From Niebla homalea (taxonomy: Eukaryota; Ascomycota; Lecanoromycetes; Lecanorales; Ramalinaceae): a stretch of DNA of 64,000 bases. The translations under genes and the position numbers were made by a program. This document shows positions 44,570-55,716 of the stretch, in pieces. The stretch is taken from NCBI GenBank assembly GCA_019925105.1, contig JAHGAU010000001.1:2790001-2854000 (forward strand), in the 5' to 3' direction. A model generated the notes under the pieces. That model worked only from the letters and a program-made list of their open reading frames with translations. It searched no databases and was not told the origin of the DNA. Position 1 is the stretch's first letter; each line of letters starts with the position of its first letter.

Positions 44570-45643
44570 GTTGGAATCTTGTGTGTGCATCAACGAGATC
44601 GAATGTAATGAATTAGCTGCTAAGGGAGCGTTCAAAGTAGCCTTTTTCAAGTCTCAAAAAAGCTTGGGTCGTCTGAATCCAAGGATTCCGTCCTCGCTTG
44701 CGGGGAATATGGCTTATCAGGTGCCCACCAGACAATCTTCAAGCCTTACTGTTGGCTTGGCATAGGCGACGGCGTTCACGGCATCGACTCCTCAGCCCAC
44801 GTGCATGTTGCTGCACTGCGGCGGTGAGCGATCTACAGAAAACATTTTGAATTTCCACGATCTTCTAACTCAAGCTGAGATTTGAGGAGCATCCTGGTAC
44901 AGTTCGTAAAGGCCGCATGGTTGAGTAGTATGCAGCTCATCGGCGATATAAATTAGGAGTTGGGCGTCGCGCCTTGCGTCGCGCCATGCAGTGAGGGTAT
45001 CTGTAGGCGCTAATACAAAATTCCCATGTGCATAATGCGACCTTGTTATTGGGAAAGCGAACATGGCTCCGGTTGAATCTCGTATGATCCGTGCAAAAAG
45101 TGAGTCCGGCATTGCGAAGCAGAAGCGGCCAGGGCACTTCGGTGGCGTGACTTCTTTTATCTGATTGACTAATTTCCAGTGTCTACATTGCTGAGCGAAG
45201 ACAGGTCAAATGTCCGAAAGAAAAAGTGGACATCGCCTTATCGGGCCTTTGCGAGCCGTCCTCCTGCAGATTCATGGATGGTCATGCAGGTCAGATCCGA
45301 TGTCCCAAAGCGGATGACCTGGTCTAAAACAATGTGGGATGTGGGGTGTGGAATGTGGGATGTGGGATGTGGGATGTGAAATTTCATGGTCGGGGTCGTA
45401 CAGGTATTCAATTCTTTACAGACGTTATCTTACCAAAACAGCCCAAGGTAAATGACGGATTTTACCTAGTTGATGACAACCCAGCAAGTCGGACATCCAA
45501 CCTCCTTCTTTGTCCAGATCAGCACTGATCAAAGCGCTTCAGCATAGCCTGGAGTCGTAGAACCTGGGAGGAGTTGCTGAAAGACTTTACATTAGTCGAA
45601 CCTGGATCTTCATTCTGATCTCACAAGGTCACTCACCCTCAAA
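44570..45643. other. Intergenic; promoter region and short GGGATGT microsatellite
   Basis: About 1.07 kb between divergent genes (methyltransferase minus, transporter plus). Bases 45331-45380 consist of the 7-bp word 'gggatgt/gggatgtg' repeated about six times with small variations. No gene supported. Confidence 0.6.
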
Positions 45644-47375
45644 ATGACTCACACAAGCCAGGCCAGCAAAGATGGGCACATCCAGACTGTTCCAACTATC
45701 ACGTCTGACTCACATAGCAGACAAGACACTCAAAAAGATCGCAGCTCGCCTGAAGTGACGGTCGAAAAACCCAAAGTCACTAGTGACTTGCGACAGAATC
45801 TCTTTATGATTTTCATCACCATGACCCAGCTGGTCCAGATGATCCCCCTGGGTGTTGGGATCAACTCAAGCCTTGCTCTTGGGGCCGCATTGGGGGCCCC
45901 GCGTATCCACTCTGTCTGGATCGTGGCATCTTATCCCCTTACACAGGGTGCCTTTGTCCTAATTGGTGAGTCGAAACTACTGAGGATGCTGCGCAAGAGC
46001 AACCAAAGCTTCGAGAGAGAACTAAGACTTTAACAGGAGGCCGTTTGGGAGCGATCTTTGGTCATAAGACTATGCTGACTGCCGGTTGTGTCTGGTGGGT
46101 ATTTTGGGCATTGGCAGGCGGGTTCGCCAACAATCTTGTGTCGATGTGCATCATGAGAGGGTTTTGTGGCATTGGCGGCGGCCTGATGGTTCCGAACATC
46201 GTCGCTTTACTTGGAATAACTTTCCCACCTGGCAAGAAGCGCAATCTGGGCATGGGTCTTTTCGGAGCGATGGCGCCTGTTGGCGCAGTCGGTGGTTCCC
46301 TCGTGGGTGCGGTCATCATACAGCTATCTGAATGGAAATGGCTCTTCCTGATGCTGTGAATTACGTGGAAATCCAGCTGTATCGCTCCCTTACTGACTGC
46401 TCGTGCTCAGAGGCCTGCTAGGCTTTATTGTCTACGGCATGGCAATTATTATTGTCGAGAACGACAGGCCCGTTGACCCGAATGGTCGGATTGACTGGAT
46501 GGGTGCATATTTGGGGGTTGGAGGCCTGATTCTATTCAATTTCGTGTGGAAGTGAGGCTCCCAACAGAGAATGGATGAATGCCAGGGATTGACATGTGTA
46601 TAGCCAAGCACCACTTGCAGGCTGGGGCAGCGCGTACGAAATTACCCTGCTCATCGTCTCCATCATCCACTTCATTGGCTTTGCTTATTGGGAGATCAAG
46701 GTCGCCAAGGAACCGATACTGCCATTCAACATCTGGAAAGCGCCTTCATTCGGTATTCTGATGCTCGTCACTTTCTTCTCCTTCATGAGTTTGGGCATCT
46801 ACTTCTGGTACATGAACATTTACATGCAAACGATACGCGGGGACAGCCTCATCACAGTCGGTGTCCAGTACCTTCCCTTGACTATCATGGGCTGCTTGAA
46901 CGCCTTCTTCGCTGCGTGGCTTGTGCCGAGGGTTCCAGCACAAGTTATTATGGGAGCTGGATGTTTGGCAATGACCATAATTAACGTAATCCTGGCCACC
47001 ATTCCCACGCATCTGACCTATTGGGCTATGGCATTCCCTGCAATGTTTATCTCAGCCTTTACTATCGATCTGATTACAACCAGCGCTCAGATTGTCGCCA
47101 GCAACACCGTACCGATTCGGCATCAAGGGGTCGCAGGATCGTTGGTAGGAACACTGCTCAGCTATGGCATGAGCACTGGTCTGGGCTTTGCGGGCACTGT
47201 CGAGGTCAATACGTATGAAAACGGCAGCAATTTGCTGAGAGGATATCACTCCGCTGCGTATCTTGCCACAGGCTTTGCTGCAAGCGCACTGCTGCTCACC
47301 ATCATTGGAGTTCGTATACCCAAAGATACCCGAGAGGGATGGGAGATGGAAAATGACATGAACAACCAAAGCTGA
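45644..47375 (+). CDS. MFS drug:H+ antiporter-type transporter
   Basis: Exons: 45644-45965, 46037-46355, 46411-46551, 46604-47375; 517 aa. A hydrophilic N-terminus of about 55 residues is followed by helices starting LFMIFITMTQLVQMIPLGVG. MFS motif A-like GGRLGAIFGHK follows the first intron; MRGFCGIGGGLMVPN and GLFGAMAPVGAVGGSLVG (antiporter-type motif C region) follow. Later helices include FNFVWNQAPLAGWGS, FGILMLVTFFSFMSLGIYF, YLPLTIMGCLNAFFAAWLV and SLVGTLLSYGMSTGLGFAG. Length and helix number fit the 14-helix DHA2 class. Located beside the dioxygenase-like and methyltransferase genes, it may export the product of that group. Substrate not deducible. Confidence 0.9.
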
Positions 47376-47758
47376 AAGCTGCGAAAAGACCTCTGAAGAA
47401 CCAAGTTATCGGCGGCGTTGATAAATTACCTCTGAGGGGAGAGTCACGATACAATAAATTGCAGGCACAGCCACGTGAGGACCATCTAGCGGGATTCGTT
47501 ACATAGTAAGCTTAACAAGTCAACGTCTCCGTGCTCAACATTTACATTCAATCTGTGAATTCTCATAGTAATGACCTACAAGAGCGATTCAAACTTCTTC
47601 AAACAACAGCTGCATTGCATATTGTCAAACATCATCTAGCATGAAAGATCATGAAACCGCGAAAGGTCAATGCGGGGACCTTCACCTTGAAGTCCCCTCT
47701 CACTGCATTTGCTGTTGAGCGCATTATTCAAAAACAGGTCCATTTGAAAGCCGCCTCT
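47376..47758. other. Intergenic, convergent ends
   Basis: About 380 bp between the transporter stop (plus) and the secreted protein stop (minus). Nothing else seen. Confidence 0.6.
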
Positions 47759-48641
47759 TTAGAAGGCCTGAATTGAGTAAGGCGTGATGTTTGTCCCTTT
47801 CACCTTCCCCACCTTGGTCAGAATTGCGGTTGCATTTTGCAGGGCGGACTCGTGGAATTCTGCAAAGTCTGTGCTCGCTCAAGTGTGTTAGCGTCCCGCC
47901 GTGATGGATGTTGGGTACATAAGCTTTACTTCTTGGGTAACCTGTTTCACAAGCATAGACACTCCATGTGATAGCCGTTTCAAATTTGAAAATTGACTGG
48001 GAAGTCAACTTGATCCAGTAACCGGAGAAAGAGCCGTTATGAGTATGATACTCAACTGGTACGGTGGAAGGAAGCTGTTCAAATGCCTGAGTGAACGAGC
48101 CAGTGCTGGAGTCGAGTTGGAAGGCTGTGAGCTGACACTTGTTCAGCTTCATTGCTCCAAAAAGCCCATGAGAGTGGCGGGGGAAAAGCTTGGGCTGGGA
48201 GTAGTGGCAAAAGAGTTTGAGAAGCTTTTGGGGCAGAGGCATTTCTTACATTCTCCGTGATATCATAGACCCCTACGAGTGTAGGCATTTCTGCGCTTCG
48301 CGTTGCGCCAATAGTATCGTCGACACCAGTCGTTGCATATGGTGTAATGCCCAGCCAGGAAACAGCGAAGACTGCAAATGTGAGGATTTGCGTCACAAGA
48401 ATTACTCGGGAAGTGGTTTTGTGTGCTATCATTCATGGGTATGACACCTACAGCTGGAGATTACACCCGCAACTTCCGTAGCTGCAGCACCAATCACAGA
48501 GAAGGTGACAGACTCTCGGTATGTGGTGCCATTGGGACAGGCGCAGGGTAAATTGGAGGTGGAGGAACAGCCTGGAACATGACTTGCCACGGAAGATATT
48601 GCCAAGCAGACAGAAGGGAGGATCAAATGATGAGTCTTCAT
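47759..48641 (-). CDS. Secreted protein of unknown function, four exons
   Basis: Exons: 48641-48452, 48371-48250, 48137-47930, 47868-47759; 209 aa with all phases consistent. The N-terminus MKTHHLILPSVCLAISSVASHVPG looks like a signal peptide. The mature part includes CSSTSNLPCACPNGTTY, then FFAVSWLGITPYATTGVDDTIGATRS, PTLVGVYDITEN, HNGSFSGYWIKL, TAITWSVYACETGYPR and NFAEFHESALQNATAILTKVGKVKGTNITPYSIQAF. The last intron (donor GTAAAG at 47929, acceptor CACAG) was inferred because the unspliced frame turns into low-quality sequence while the spliced frame is coherent. N-glycosylation sequons (NGT, NGS, NAT, NIT) support secretion. I do not recognise the family. Confidence 0.7.
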
Positions 48642-48901
48642 CCTAATGAGACCAGGCAGAGGACGATGTAATTCGTATTGGTGAAAAGTATAGACAAATC
48701 TGAGGGATGCTTAAACATGAAGAGGGAGTGTCGCTCGAAGAAGTGTCACTCGAATAACAAATTTAATAATGCTTGATGAAGGCTATCTAGCTTATCAGTA
48801 GTTGGGGAGGGGACTTAAATCCATGTGGATATTGACAAATGTAGCCCGCATTATATTCTCAGCGTTATGTAAAAGATAGTGATGCGAGATTTGGGCTTAC
48901 T
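48642..48901. promoter_or_regulatory. Promoter region of the secreted-protein gene
   Basis: 260 bp between the start codon of the secreted-protein gene (minus) and the RIP-decayed island. 'gtgtcgctcgaagaa' and 'gtgtcactcgaataa' form a tandem 17-bp near-repeat at about 48728-48760. Confidence 0.4.
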
Positions 48902-51558
48902 GTAATTACTGTCAGACCAAATCCGAGTATAATTACTATAAGCTTGAGGTCCTAACGGTCACGTTAAACTCGGCGGTAATAAGGGTATATTTAACCGTGT
49001 TTTAAGTCTTTTTTCTGCCTTAATTAATGGGCTTTTCAGCTTAAAAGGCCGGAATTATTACTTATATAGCGGAGATATAGATATTTTAAATAATATTATA
49101 ATAATAATATATATTTATAGTAATATCTTATTGGATTAAGAAGAACTATTCCTTTTTATTATAATATAATAATAACCGGTTTATTATTACCTTATAAAAT
49201 TAAGTAAATATTTAAGGTTTTCGGTTTATTTTATTCCTTATTATTCTTAAGTTTTTACTTATTTACCTTATTATCCTTAAGGAAGTTTTATTCTTTTAAT
49301 TTATATTTATCCTTAAGATTAAGTTTAATCTTATTATTAAGTTTAAATTAAGAATTATTTATAATTAATAAGTTTATTCTGATTTTCTTCCTCTTATTTT
49401 ATTTATTAAAATCGTTAAATAAAAATAAATTTATTAATGGTAATAATCCTTTTAACTTATATTTAAAAATATAAATATTTATATAAATAAATTAAAGCTT
49501 ATTTATCCTTTATAAACTTATCCGGTTATAAGGTATAATATATAGTATTTTATTAACGGAAAAAAATCTTTTATTAATAATTTTATAAATTTATATAACC
49601 GTAATAATAAGTAATAATAAGATTTTTTTATAAATCCTCTAAAAAAATAGTAGATCCCCTTAATCGTTTTACGCGTAATAATTTCTAAGGAATAAAGTAT
49701 ATTAAGTCTTAAAAATTAAAAAATTATTTTATATCTATAATTTTTCATTATTTATACCGATAATATACCGATTTAAAAAGGTAAAGATAAGGGTTTAAAT
49801 ATTATTATTAAAGCCTTTACCTTTATTAATTAAATTTAAGTAATAAATAACGTAATAAATAAATTATATTTATCTTTTAAATAATTATATTTAAGTTATT
49901 TTCCTTTAAATAATTATTTTATTAACGGTTTTTTAATATAGCCAGAAAATCGAATTAATATATAGATAATTCCGGAATATAAGATTAATATTAAAAGTTC
50001 TTAAATAAGCTTTAATTCCGTATTAATAAGATAATATAAATTTTAAGTATATATAATTGTTTTTAAATTAAATTTAAGCGAAATAAAAAGCTTTAATAAC
50101 GTTTTAAAGTCTTTTAAGTCGGTTTAAAAGTTAAATCTTAAATAATATATATAATAAAGATATTAATAGTTTGATTTATATTATAATTATATATTTATAT
50201 TATTAAAGTAACTTTATTACGTATAAAAGAGTAAATAAGCCGGTATTAAATACCTTATTAGGTTATTATTAATAGTATTAAGGTATATATCCGGTTATAT
50301 AGATTTTTCTAATATTTACGAAGGATAATAAGTTATTTATTAATTTTTTAAAAGAAAGTAATAACCTTTTAAGTTTTTATAAAGAGATTTTTAAATTATA
50401 ATATATTATTAATATACTTAATTAATAATTAAAGTCCGTAATTATTATAAGAAGTTTAAAAAACGTATTTTTATATTAACTTTTAATATATAATATCCAT
50501 AAAAGATATTATAGTATTCTTTATATTTATAGCTATAAAGTTAATACGTATAATATCATCTTTATATTAAGTTTTTATACGCTTATTAAGGTAATTAACC
50601 GTTTTTTACCCCTTATATTTTAATTTATTTATTTTGATACTTTCCAAATAAAGGGCCTTAAAAAAGGTATATAGGGAGATATTAATAAGCCGTATATAAT
50701 TAATATTTAAGGAACCGTCTATAATTAAATTTAAAGTATTAATAATATTAATTTAAGTTTAAATAAAAGCTCTTATCTTAATATAAGCTTTATTAAGTAA
50801 ATTATTTAAGAAACGGTACCTTAATAAGATTTTAAAGCTTAAATTAAGCTTATTAATTAAAACCTTTAAATATTATTTATTAAAAAAACTAAGAGGCTAT
50901 TTATTAATAAAAATAATTAAAGAAATAAGCTCTTTTAAATATTAAATTTTAATTAATAATAAAGCGTTTATTATTAATTTAATTTATTAAGTAAAAGTTT
51001 CTTTAAAAAATTATTAAAAAAGGATTAAATTACTTAAGCTATAATATTTTTCTGTTTTCTTATTACTTTATATAATTTATAAAATAAATATTTAAGGTAT
51101 ACTTTATATTTAAGAAAATAATTTTATATACGTATTAAATTATTAACTTTATTAATATATTTAATATATTAACGATAAAAAATAAAAAAAATTTAAGCTT
51201 TTTAGGAGTAAACTTTTCTATAAAAGTATTTTAAATTTTAAAGTCTTTAAGTAAAGTAAATTGAAAACCTATAATAATAATATAATATTAAATTAATAAG
51301 TAAACGTTAAGGTATAAGCCGTTATTAATTTATTTAAACTTTATAATATAGAAAACTTAAAAATATATATAAAAGCCGGAGGTGGAAGAATAATTTCATA
51401 AACTTTTAACGATAGAATAAAGTAATATTATAAATTAAAAGTGGATTATTAATTAAAAACACGTAATATGCACGTGACTTACAATAATTACCGTCTGACA
51501 AGGCCTTTTTGGCCCCAAAACGGTAATTACTGTCAGCTTGAAGCTCTGACGGTAATAC
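48902..51558. mobile_element. RIP-decayed AT-rich island, probably a dead transposon
   Basis: About 2.65 kb of extreme AT-rich DNA without usable reading frames. Its edges are abrupt. The left edge carries GTAATTACTGTCAGACC (48902-48918) and the right edge GCTCTGACGGTAATAC (51543-51558), whose reverse complement GTATTACCGTCAGAGC matches the left edge in all but about three positions, suggesting terminal inverted repeats. The right edge also contains a direct copy of GTAATTACTGTCAG (51522-51535) followed by GCTTGAAGCTCTGACGG, resembling 48930-48960. I see no clear target duplication and cannot name the superfamily. Composition matches the RIP-mutated interior of the copia element. Confidence 0.75.
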
Positions 51559-52532
51559 ACGCATCATTAGTAAAAGAACAAAGTTCTAGCCTTTGTCTAA
51601 ATTGACATGGGCAAGTAGAGCGAGCCTGCAGTGGATCAGGCAGAGAACGTGCCTGATCTACGATCTTCGATTCCTCCGACACACGATCTGTTCTGGCCAT
51701 TAATCGTCGACCACTAGCGTCTTTACATGTGGCATGCAGCCTTGTGCGGGTCTGACCAGCCTGCCTCCACCTGCGTTCTTCAAGTAACCAATGGCAAAAA
51801 AAAGAAAAAGGGTAGCGTCTTATGACAATCAATTTCCCGCAACAGGGGGTCGGAAATCCTCCAGGGTTACATCAATTTAGCGTTGACGCTTCTTCTACAA
51901 AACTAGTTGCTCCACCTGAACTTGATCAAAGAGTCGAGGCAGGATCAAATCATGACACATTCAAAACATGACACATTCAAATCAATCCCGCGGTCATCAT
52001 TCGGGACAACCAGGCATAGCTTTGCTGTAGGTTGCACACGGTTGTGGTCTACTGTGCGGTCTGACAGCATAATCAAGACCTCTAGGACTGCTAGTTGTCG
52101 TGGATGGCTGCACCACTATGGCTTTCGGACTGACCGATGAGCTCAATAGGGCTGGCTACAAAGATTTGTAGTTCGCTCAGCACACCCTCCCTCCTTCCAT
52201 GCCATGGTGTCCGAGGATTCCAAGTGGAGTGTGCCGTCCAGGCTCATCTATCTTCTCCGTCCTTGGGACGTCCGAGAGTAGCGGTGATGAGACTGAACCG
52301 GCAGAAAGATCCGGCATTGAAGCCGTGGATAAATAATGGGCCTGGGCAACAGTGAGATATATACCTCTTTCTTCAGCTTTCGATCATCCACAGTTTCCCT
52401 TTTGGTAGAGCAACAAGTTGAGATCTGCCTAGCAGCGAATTAATCAGTACTACTTGCATTGAGGCAGCTTGCATTAAGGCAGTCTGTTACCCAAAGGACA
52501 TATCCTTTTTGTGAATGCACCGCCTTCCAGCA
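51559..52532. other. Intergenic and promoter of the tyrosinase gene
   Basis: About 970 bp of normal composition between the AT-rich island and the tyrosinase start. 'aaatcatgacacattcaaaacatgacacattcaaatc' (51947-51983) holds two tandem copies of 'catgacacattcaaa'. A TATA-like 'ggataaataatgg' lies at about 52327. Confidence 0.5.
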
Positions 52533-53873
52533 ATGAAGCTTTTCAACCTATTGCTGAGTTGGGCATTGACCATAAGCTCTATGGTTGCGGCTGCGCCAGT
52601 TGCCAATAAGACAGAGGAAGCCGCGTCGCTTCTGATCCTTGAATTGCAGCAACAATATCAGCATCATATCAATGAGACATTGAAGGATTCCAGTTCGAAA
52701 TGCACCCCAGAAAACATTATCTACCGTCAAGAATGGTTCCTATTTTCTTTCTCTATTGCGATGGCAGCAGTGAAAGCTGACTTCTCGAGCAGGGGCACTC
52801 TTTCTGAGGAAGCACGCATTGAGTACAGCACTGCCGTCCAATGCCTGATGCAAAAGCCTGCCAAGAATTCAAAGTCGGCTGTCCCTGGTGCACGGAGCCG
52901 TTTCGATGATTTCAGTGCCACCCACATCAACCTTACGAACAACGTCCATTTCGATGTGCGTGCCTTATCTAACGCAATATCAAGCGATGAAATCGCATGC
53001 TGAATCGTGTTGTCGACAGGGGCAATTCTTCTTCTTTCACCGATATTTCACCTGGCTGTATGAGAAAGCATTACAAGACGAGTGCGGCTACAAAGGCTCG
53101 CAACCTTATTGGGACTGGACCATATCATGGGAGGATCCTCGAGAATCAACCGTCTTCGACGGCTCTGCTTGGTCAATGGGTAGCAACGGCCAATCCATAC
53201 CTCATGGCCCCACAAATATCTCTGCATTCGGCATTAACGCTACCCTGGCCCCTGCGACCGGTGGAGGATGCACTTACTCCGGACCCTTTGCAAACCTCAC
53301 AGTCAACCTTGGCCCTGTTGCCTTCAAGCCTTACGGCCCAGACCATGGCCTAGGGTACAATCCACGCTGTCTGGTCAGGGATCTCTCTCTTGTCTGGAGT
53401 AGCCAGCTGAAGCCCACAGACGTCGTTAGGGTTCTGTCATCATTTACCGACCTTGAATCGTTCGACGCAGCCTTTGAGGCCCTAAATGGCGTGCACGCGG
53501 GCGGCCACTTTACCATGGGCGGATTAGGGGAAGATGCCTTCTCCAGTAGCGGTGATCCGGCGTTTTACCTACATCACGCGCAGGTCGACAGAATATGGAC
53601 AATCTGGCAAAATTTGAATGCGCAAAATCGAACAAGCCAGGTGTACGGCACCAACACGGCTTTTAACGGCGAGTCCTACCTTTACCCTGAAGTCCTCCTC
53701 GCGATCTGATAGGACCGTTCGCGTTGCTGACTTCTCTTATGGAATGACTAGTCCCGCCGAGCGCAAATGTCACCCTTGACACCAAGATCGATGTCGGTAT
53801 TCTGGCGCCACAGATGGAGGTCAATGAATTGGTGTCAAGTATTGGTGGACCTTTCTGTTACATGTATATCTAG
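52533..53873 (+). CDS. Secreted tyrosinase (type-3 copper oxidase)
   Basis: Exon 1 is 52533-52955, intron 52956-53019 (GTGCGT...CAG), exon 2 53020-53668, intron 53669-53751 with a GC donor (g|GCGAGT) and AG acceptor, exon 3 53752-53873; 397 aa. MKLFNLLLSWALTISSMVAAAP is a signal peptide; an in-frame ATG at 52515 would only add six residues. CuA histidines: ATHINLTN, NVHFDGQ and FFHRYFTWLYE. CuB: GVHAGGHFTMGG and FYLHHAQVDRIW. The product ends PPSANVTLDTKIDVGILAP...GPFCYMYI, as in tyrosinase-domain enzymes of metabolite clusters. Reading past the GC donor would give GESYLYPEVLLAI and a premature stop, losing this tail. Predicted activity: o-hydroxylation or oxidation of phenols. Confidence 0.9.
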
Positions 53874-54301
53874 CTTTGCTCTGAACTCTTATGAATAGAA
53901 ATCCCAAAGCCAGTCTTTACCATGGATTCAGGCTGTGAGCGAATGGGAATTGAACCTCGTACATATTAAGGATCCAACCTGTACTCGAAAGTGTCTTGCC
54001 TCCCGAGGAATGAGGGGGAGGAGCACCTTGAACAGAGCCAAACCTTCTGCAATGCATGTATAAAGCTTGACGGTGACAGAACATCCTAGCTGCTTACCTA
54101 AAGTCTTCGATGCAGTCAGCCCTACCATTGTACTACGTGCAGGAAATGTGGCTTCGAAGGAATGCAACGATACGCGAAGTGATCAATGAAAGTTGTACTT
54201 GTATTGTACTCCGGAACGGCTCCGCCCTGCAGTCTGTTCTCTTGCTTATCTCGGGCCAAATTCAAGCCAGGAACGTCAACATCGAGGATGATCGATGTTG
54301 A
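53874..54301. other. Intergenic, convergent ends
   Basis: About 430 bp between the tyrosinase and NmrA-like stop codons. No gene supported. Confidence 0.6.
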
Positions 54302-55253
54302 TCAACTTGCCGCATAGCTAGTTACCAGCTTCTGAACCTCATCATCGCTCATCTGCTCAATGCCCAGCAATTTATTATCAAGCTTCTCATAATGCGCTCC
54401 GTACCCTTCCCCCCAGATACCCGCTTGCAGGAAGTTGAAGACGAATTTGTCCGGATCCGGGGCTTCTTTTTGCAGCTCCGCCCACGCTGATCCAAGGACG
54501 TCGTCAATAGCAACTGTCCTTACAGTCCAATCGCCCCCATTGGCCTTCTTACCCATGTCCAGGAGCTTCTTCAGAGTTACTGCGGTATCTTGAACATACA
54601 CAGCTCGATTCTTGGTTTCCTCTGGATGTTTAAAGATTCCTGCGACAGCCTTGCCTATCGTTTGCAATGAGGTGGTGCTGAATGCACGATCACCACCATC
54701 GAAGAGAGTGATGCTCCTGCCTTTGACGTTCATGATGAAACCGACCATGAGTCCCCAGTCCAAAAACGGGCCATTGATAACGAAAGTATAGGAGAGACTG
54801 GATGAAGCCGAGGCCTTGACCAATGCGTCCTGTACGGCAAATTTGTCTTTGTAGACAGGTAGACTGCGAGCTTTGACGTTGAGGGTGTTGGAGCCAAATT
54901 CCGAGGGAATGAATCGTTTGACGCCTGCTTTGGTCGCGGCTTCGATCAAGCGAAGCTGCACGCCGATCAGTGCAGAGGCAATGGTAGATACCACAGCATC
55001 CTGACCTTGGAAAGCGGAGGTAAGGGACTCCAGCGAGTCGTAATCCACCTCACGTACAATGACCTCGGACGGAAAAACGTAAGAGCCGCCTGTGCGTGTC
55101 ACAACGGTGATCTGGAGATCAGTCTGGATGAGGTGCTTCAGAACAGCGGGTCCCAGATTACCGGTGGCCTGAAGTGTGTCAGCGCACGACGTCTGATTTT
55201 GGAGTGAAAAGAAGGCATACACCAACGATGGCGACCTTTGAGATTTTGTCCAT
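54302..55253 (-). CDS. NmrA / isoflavone-reductase-like NAD(P)H oxidoreductase
   Basis: Exon 1 is 55253-55221 (MDKISKVAIVG), the intron 55220-55169 (GTATGC...CAG), exon 2 55168-54302; 299 aa. The intron interrupts the dinucleotide-binding loop VAIVG|ATGNLGPAVL (GxxGxxG). Further signatures: VVTRTGG, VDYDSLESLTSAFQGQDAVVST, AGVKRFIPSEFGSN, and FVINGPFLDWGL. This is the atypical SDR/NmrA-like group containing fungal CipA-type proteins and plant isoflavone reductases, which often act as reductases in metabolite pathways. It sits tail-to-tail with the tyrosinase and head-to-head with the regulator, so the three may be co-regulated. Reading straight through the intron gives an artificially longer N-terminus. 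Confidence 0.9.
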
Positions 55254-55716
55254 GATGGGAGAATCTGGCCTTGGATATACCACAGATAGATGTTGTACGG
55301 AAATCTTGTGATGGGCTCGATGAGTACCAAGGTCTGATTCTTAAGGGGTGTGTGCTGACCATCCGAGAATATCGAATTACTAAAAATGCAAGGAGTCTCG
55401 GCCTTCGCTTTGTCATTTCGGAGGAACAAAGCATACCTACTTCCACATCCCACATCATGTTTGCATGAGGTAAGAATGCGTTGCAACACGCCACGATAAA
55501 CAGCACCCTGCATGACGCATGTAAGGGGCGATCTTGTTTTTCATCCCAAGGCTGCGACGCTAATGCGATGTAATCCTGATCAGATTACGGAGTCCAGATA
55601 ATGTCACAAATGATACGGCTGTTTTGTACAAGGATTATTACAGAGCTAAGATCCCGCGTGGTAATATTGATGACGGGTCTCACAAGTTCCGTGCTACAAT
55701 TTCGACTTGCAATCTC
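55254..55716. promoter_or_regulatory. Divergent promoter between NmrA-like gene and regulator
   Basis: 463 bp between the two start codons. Contains several palindrome-like words (for example 'cctgatcagatta' near 55575) but no motif I can assign with confidence. Confidence 0.5.

Noticed and set aside
53930..53975. tRNA-like T-arm (minus strand GAGGTTCAATTCCC)
   Set aside because: No matching A box or acceptor stem upstream; probably chance or a small tRNA-derived fragment.
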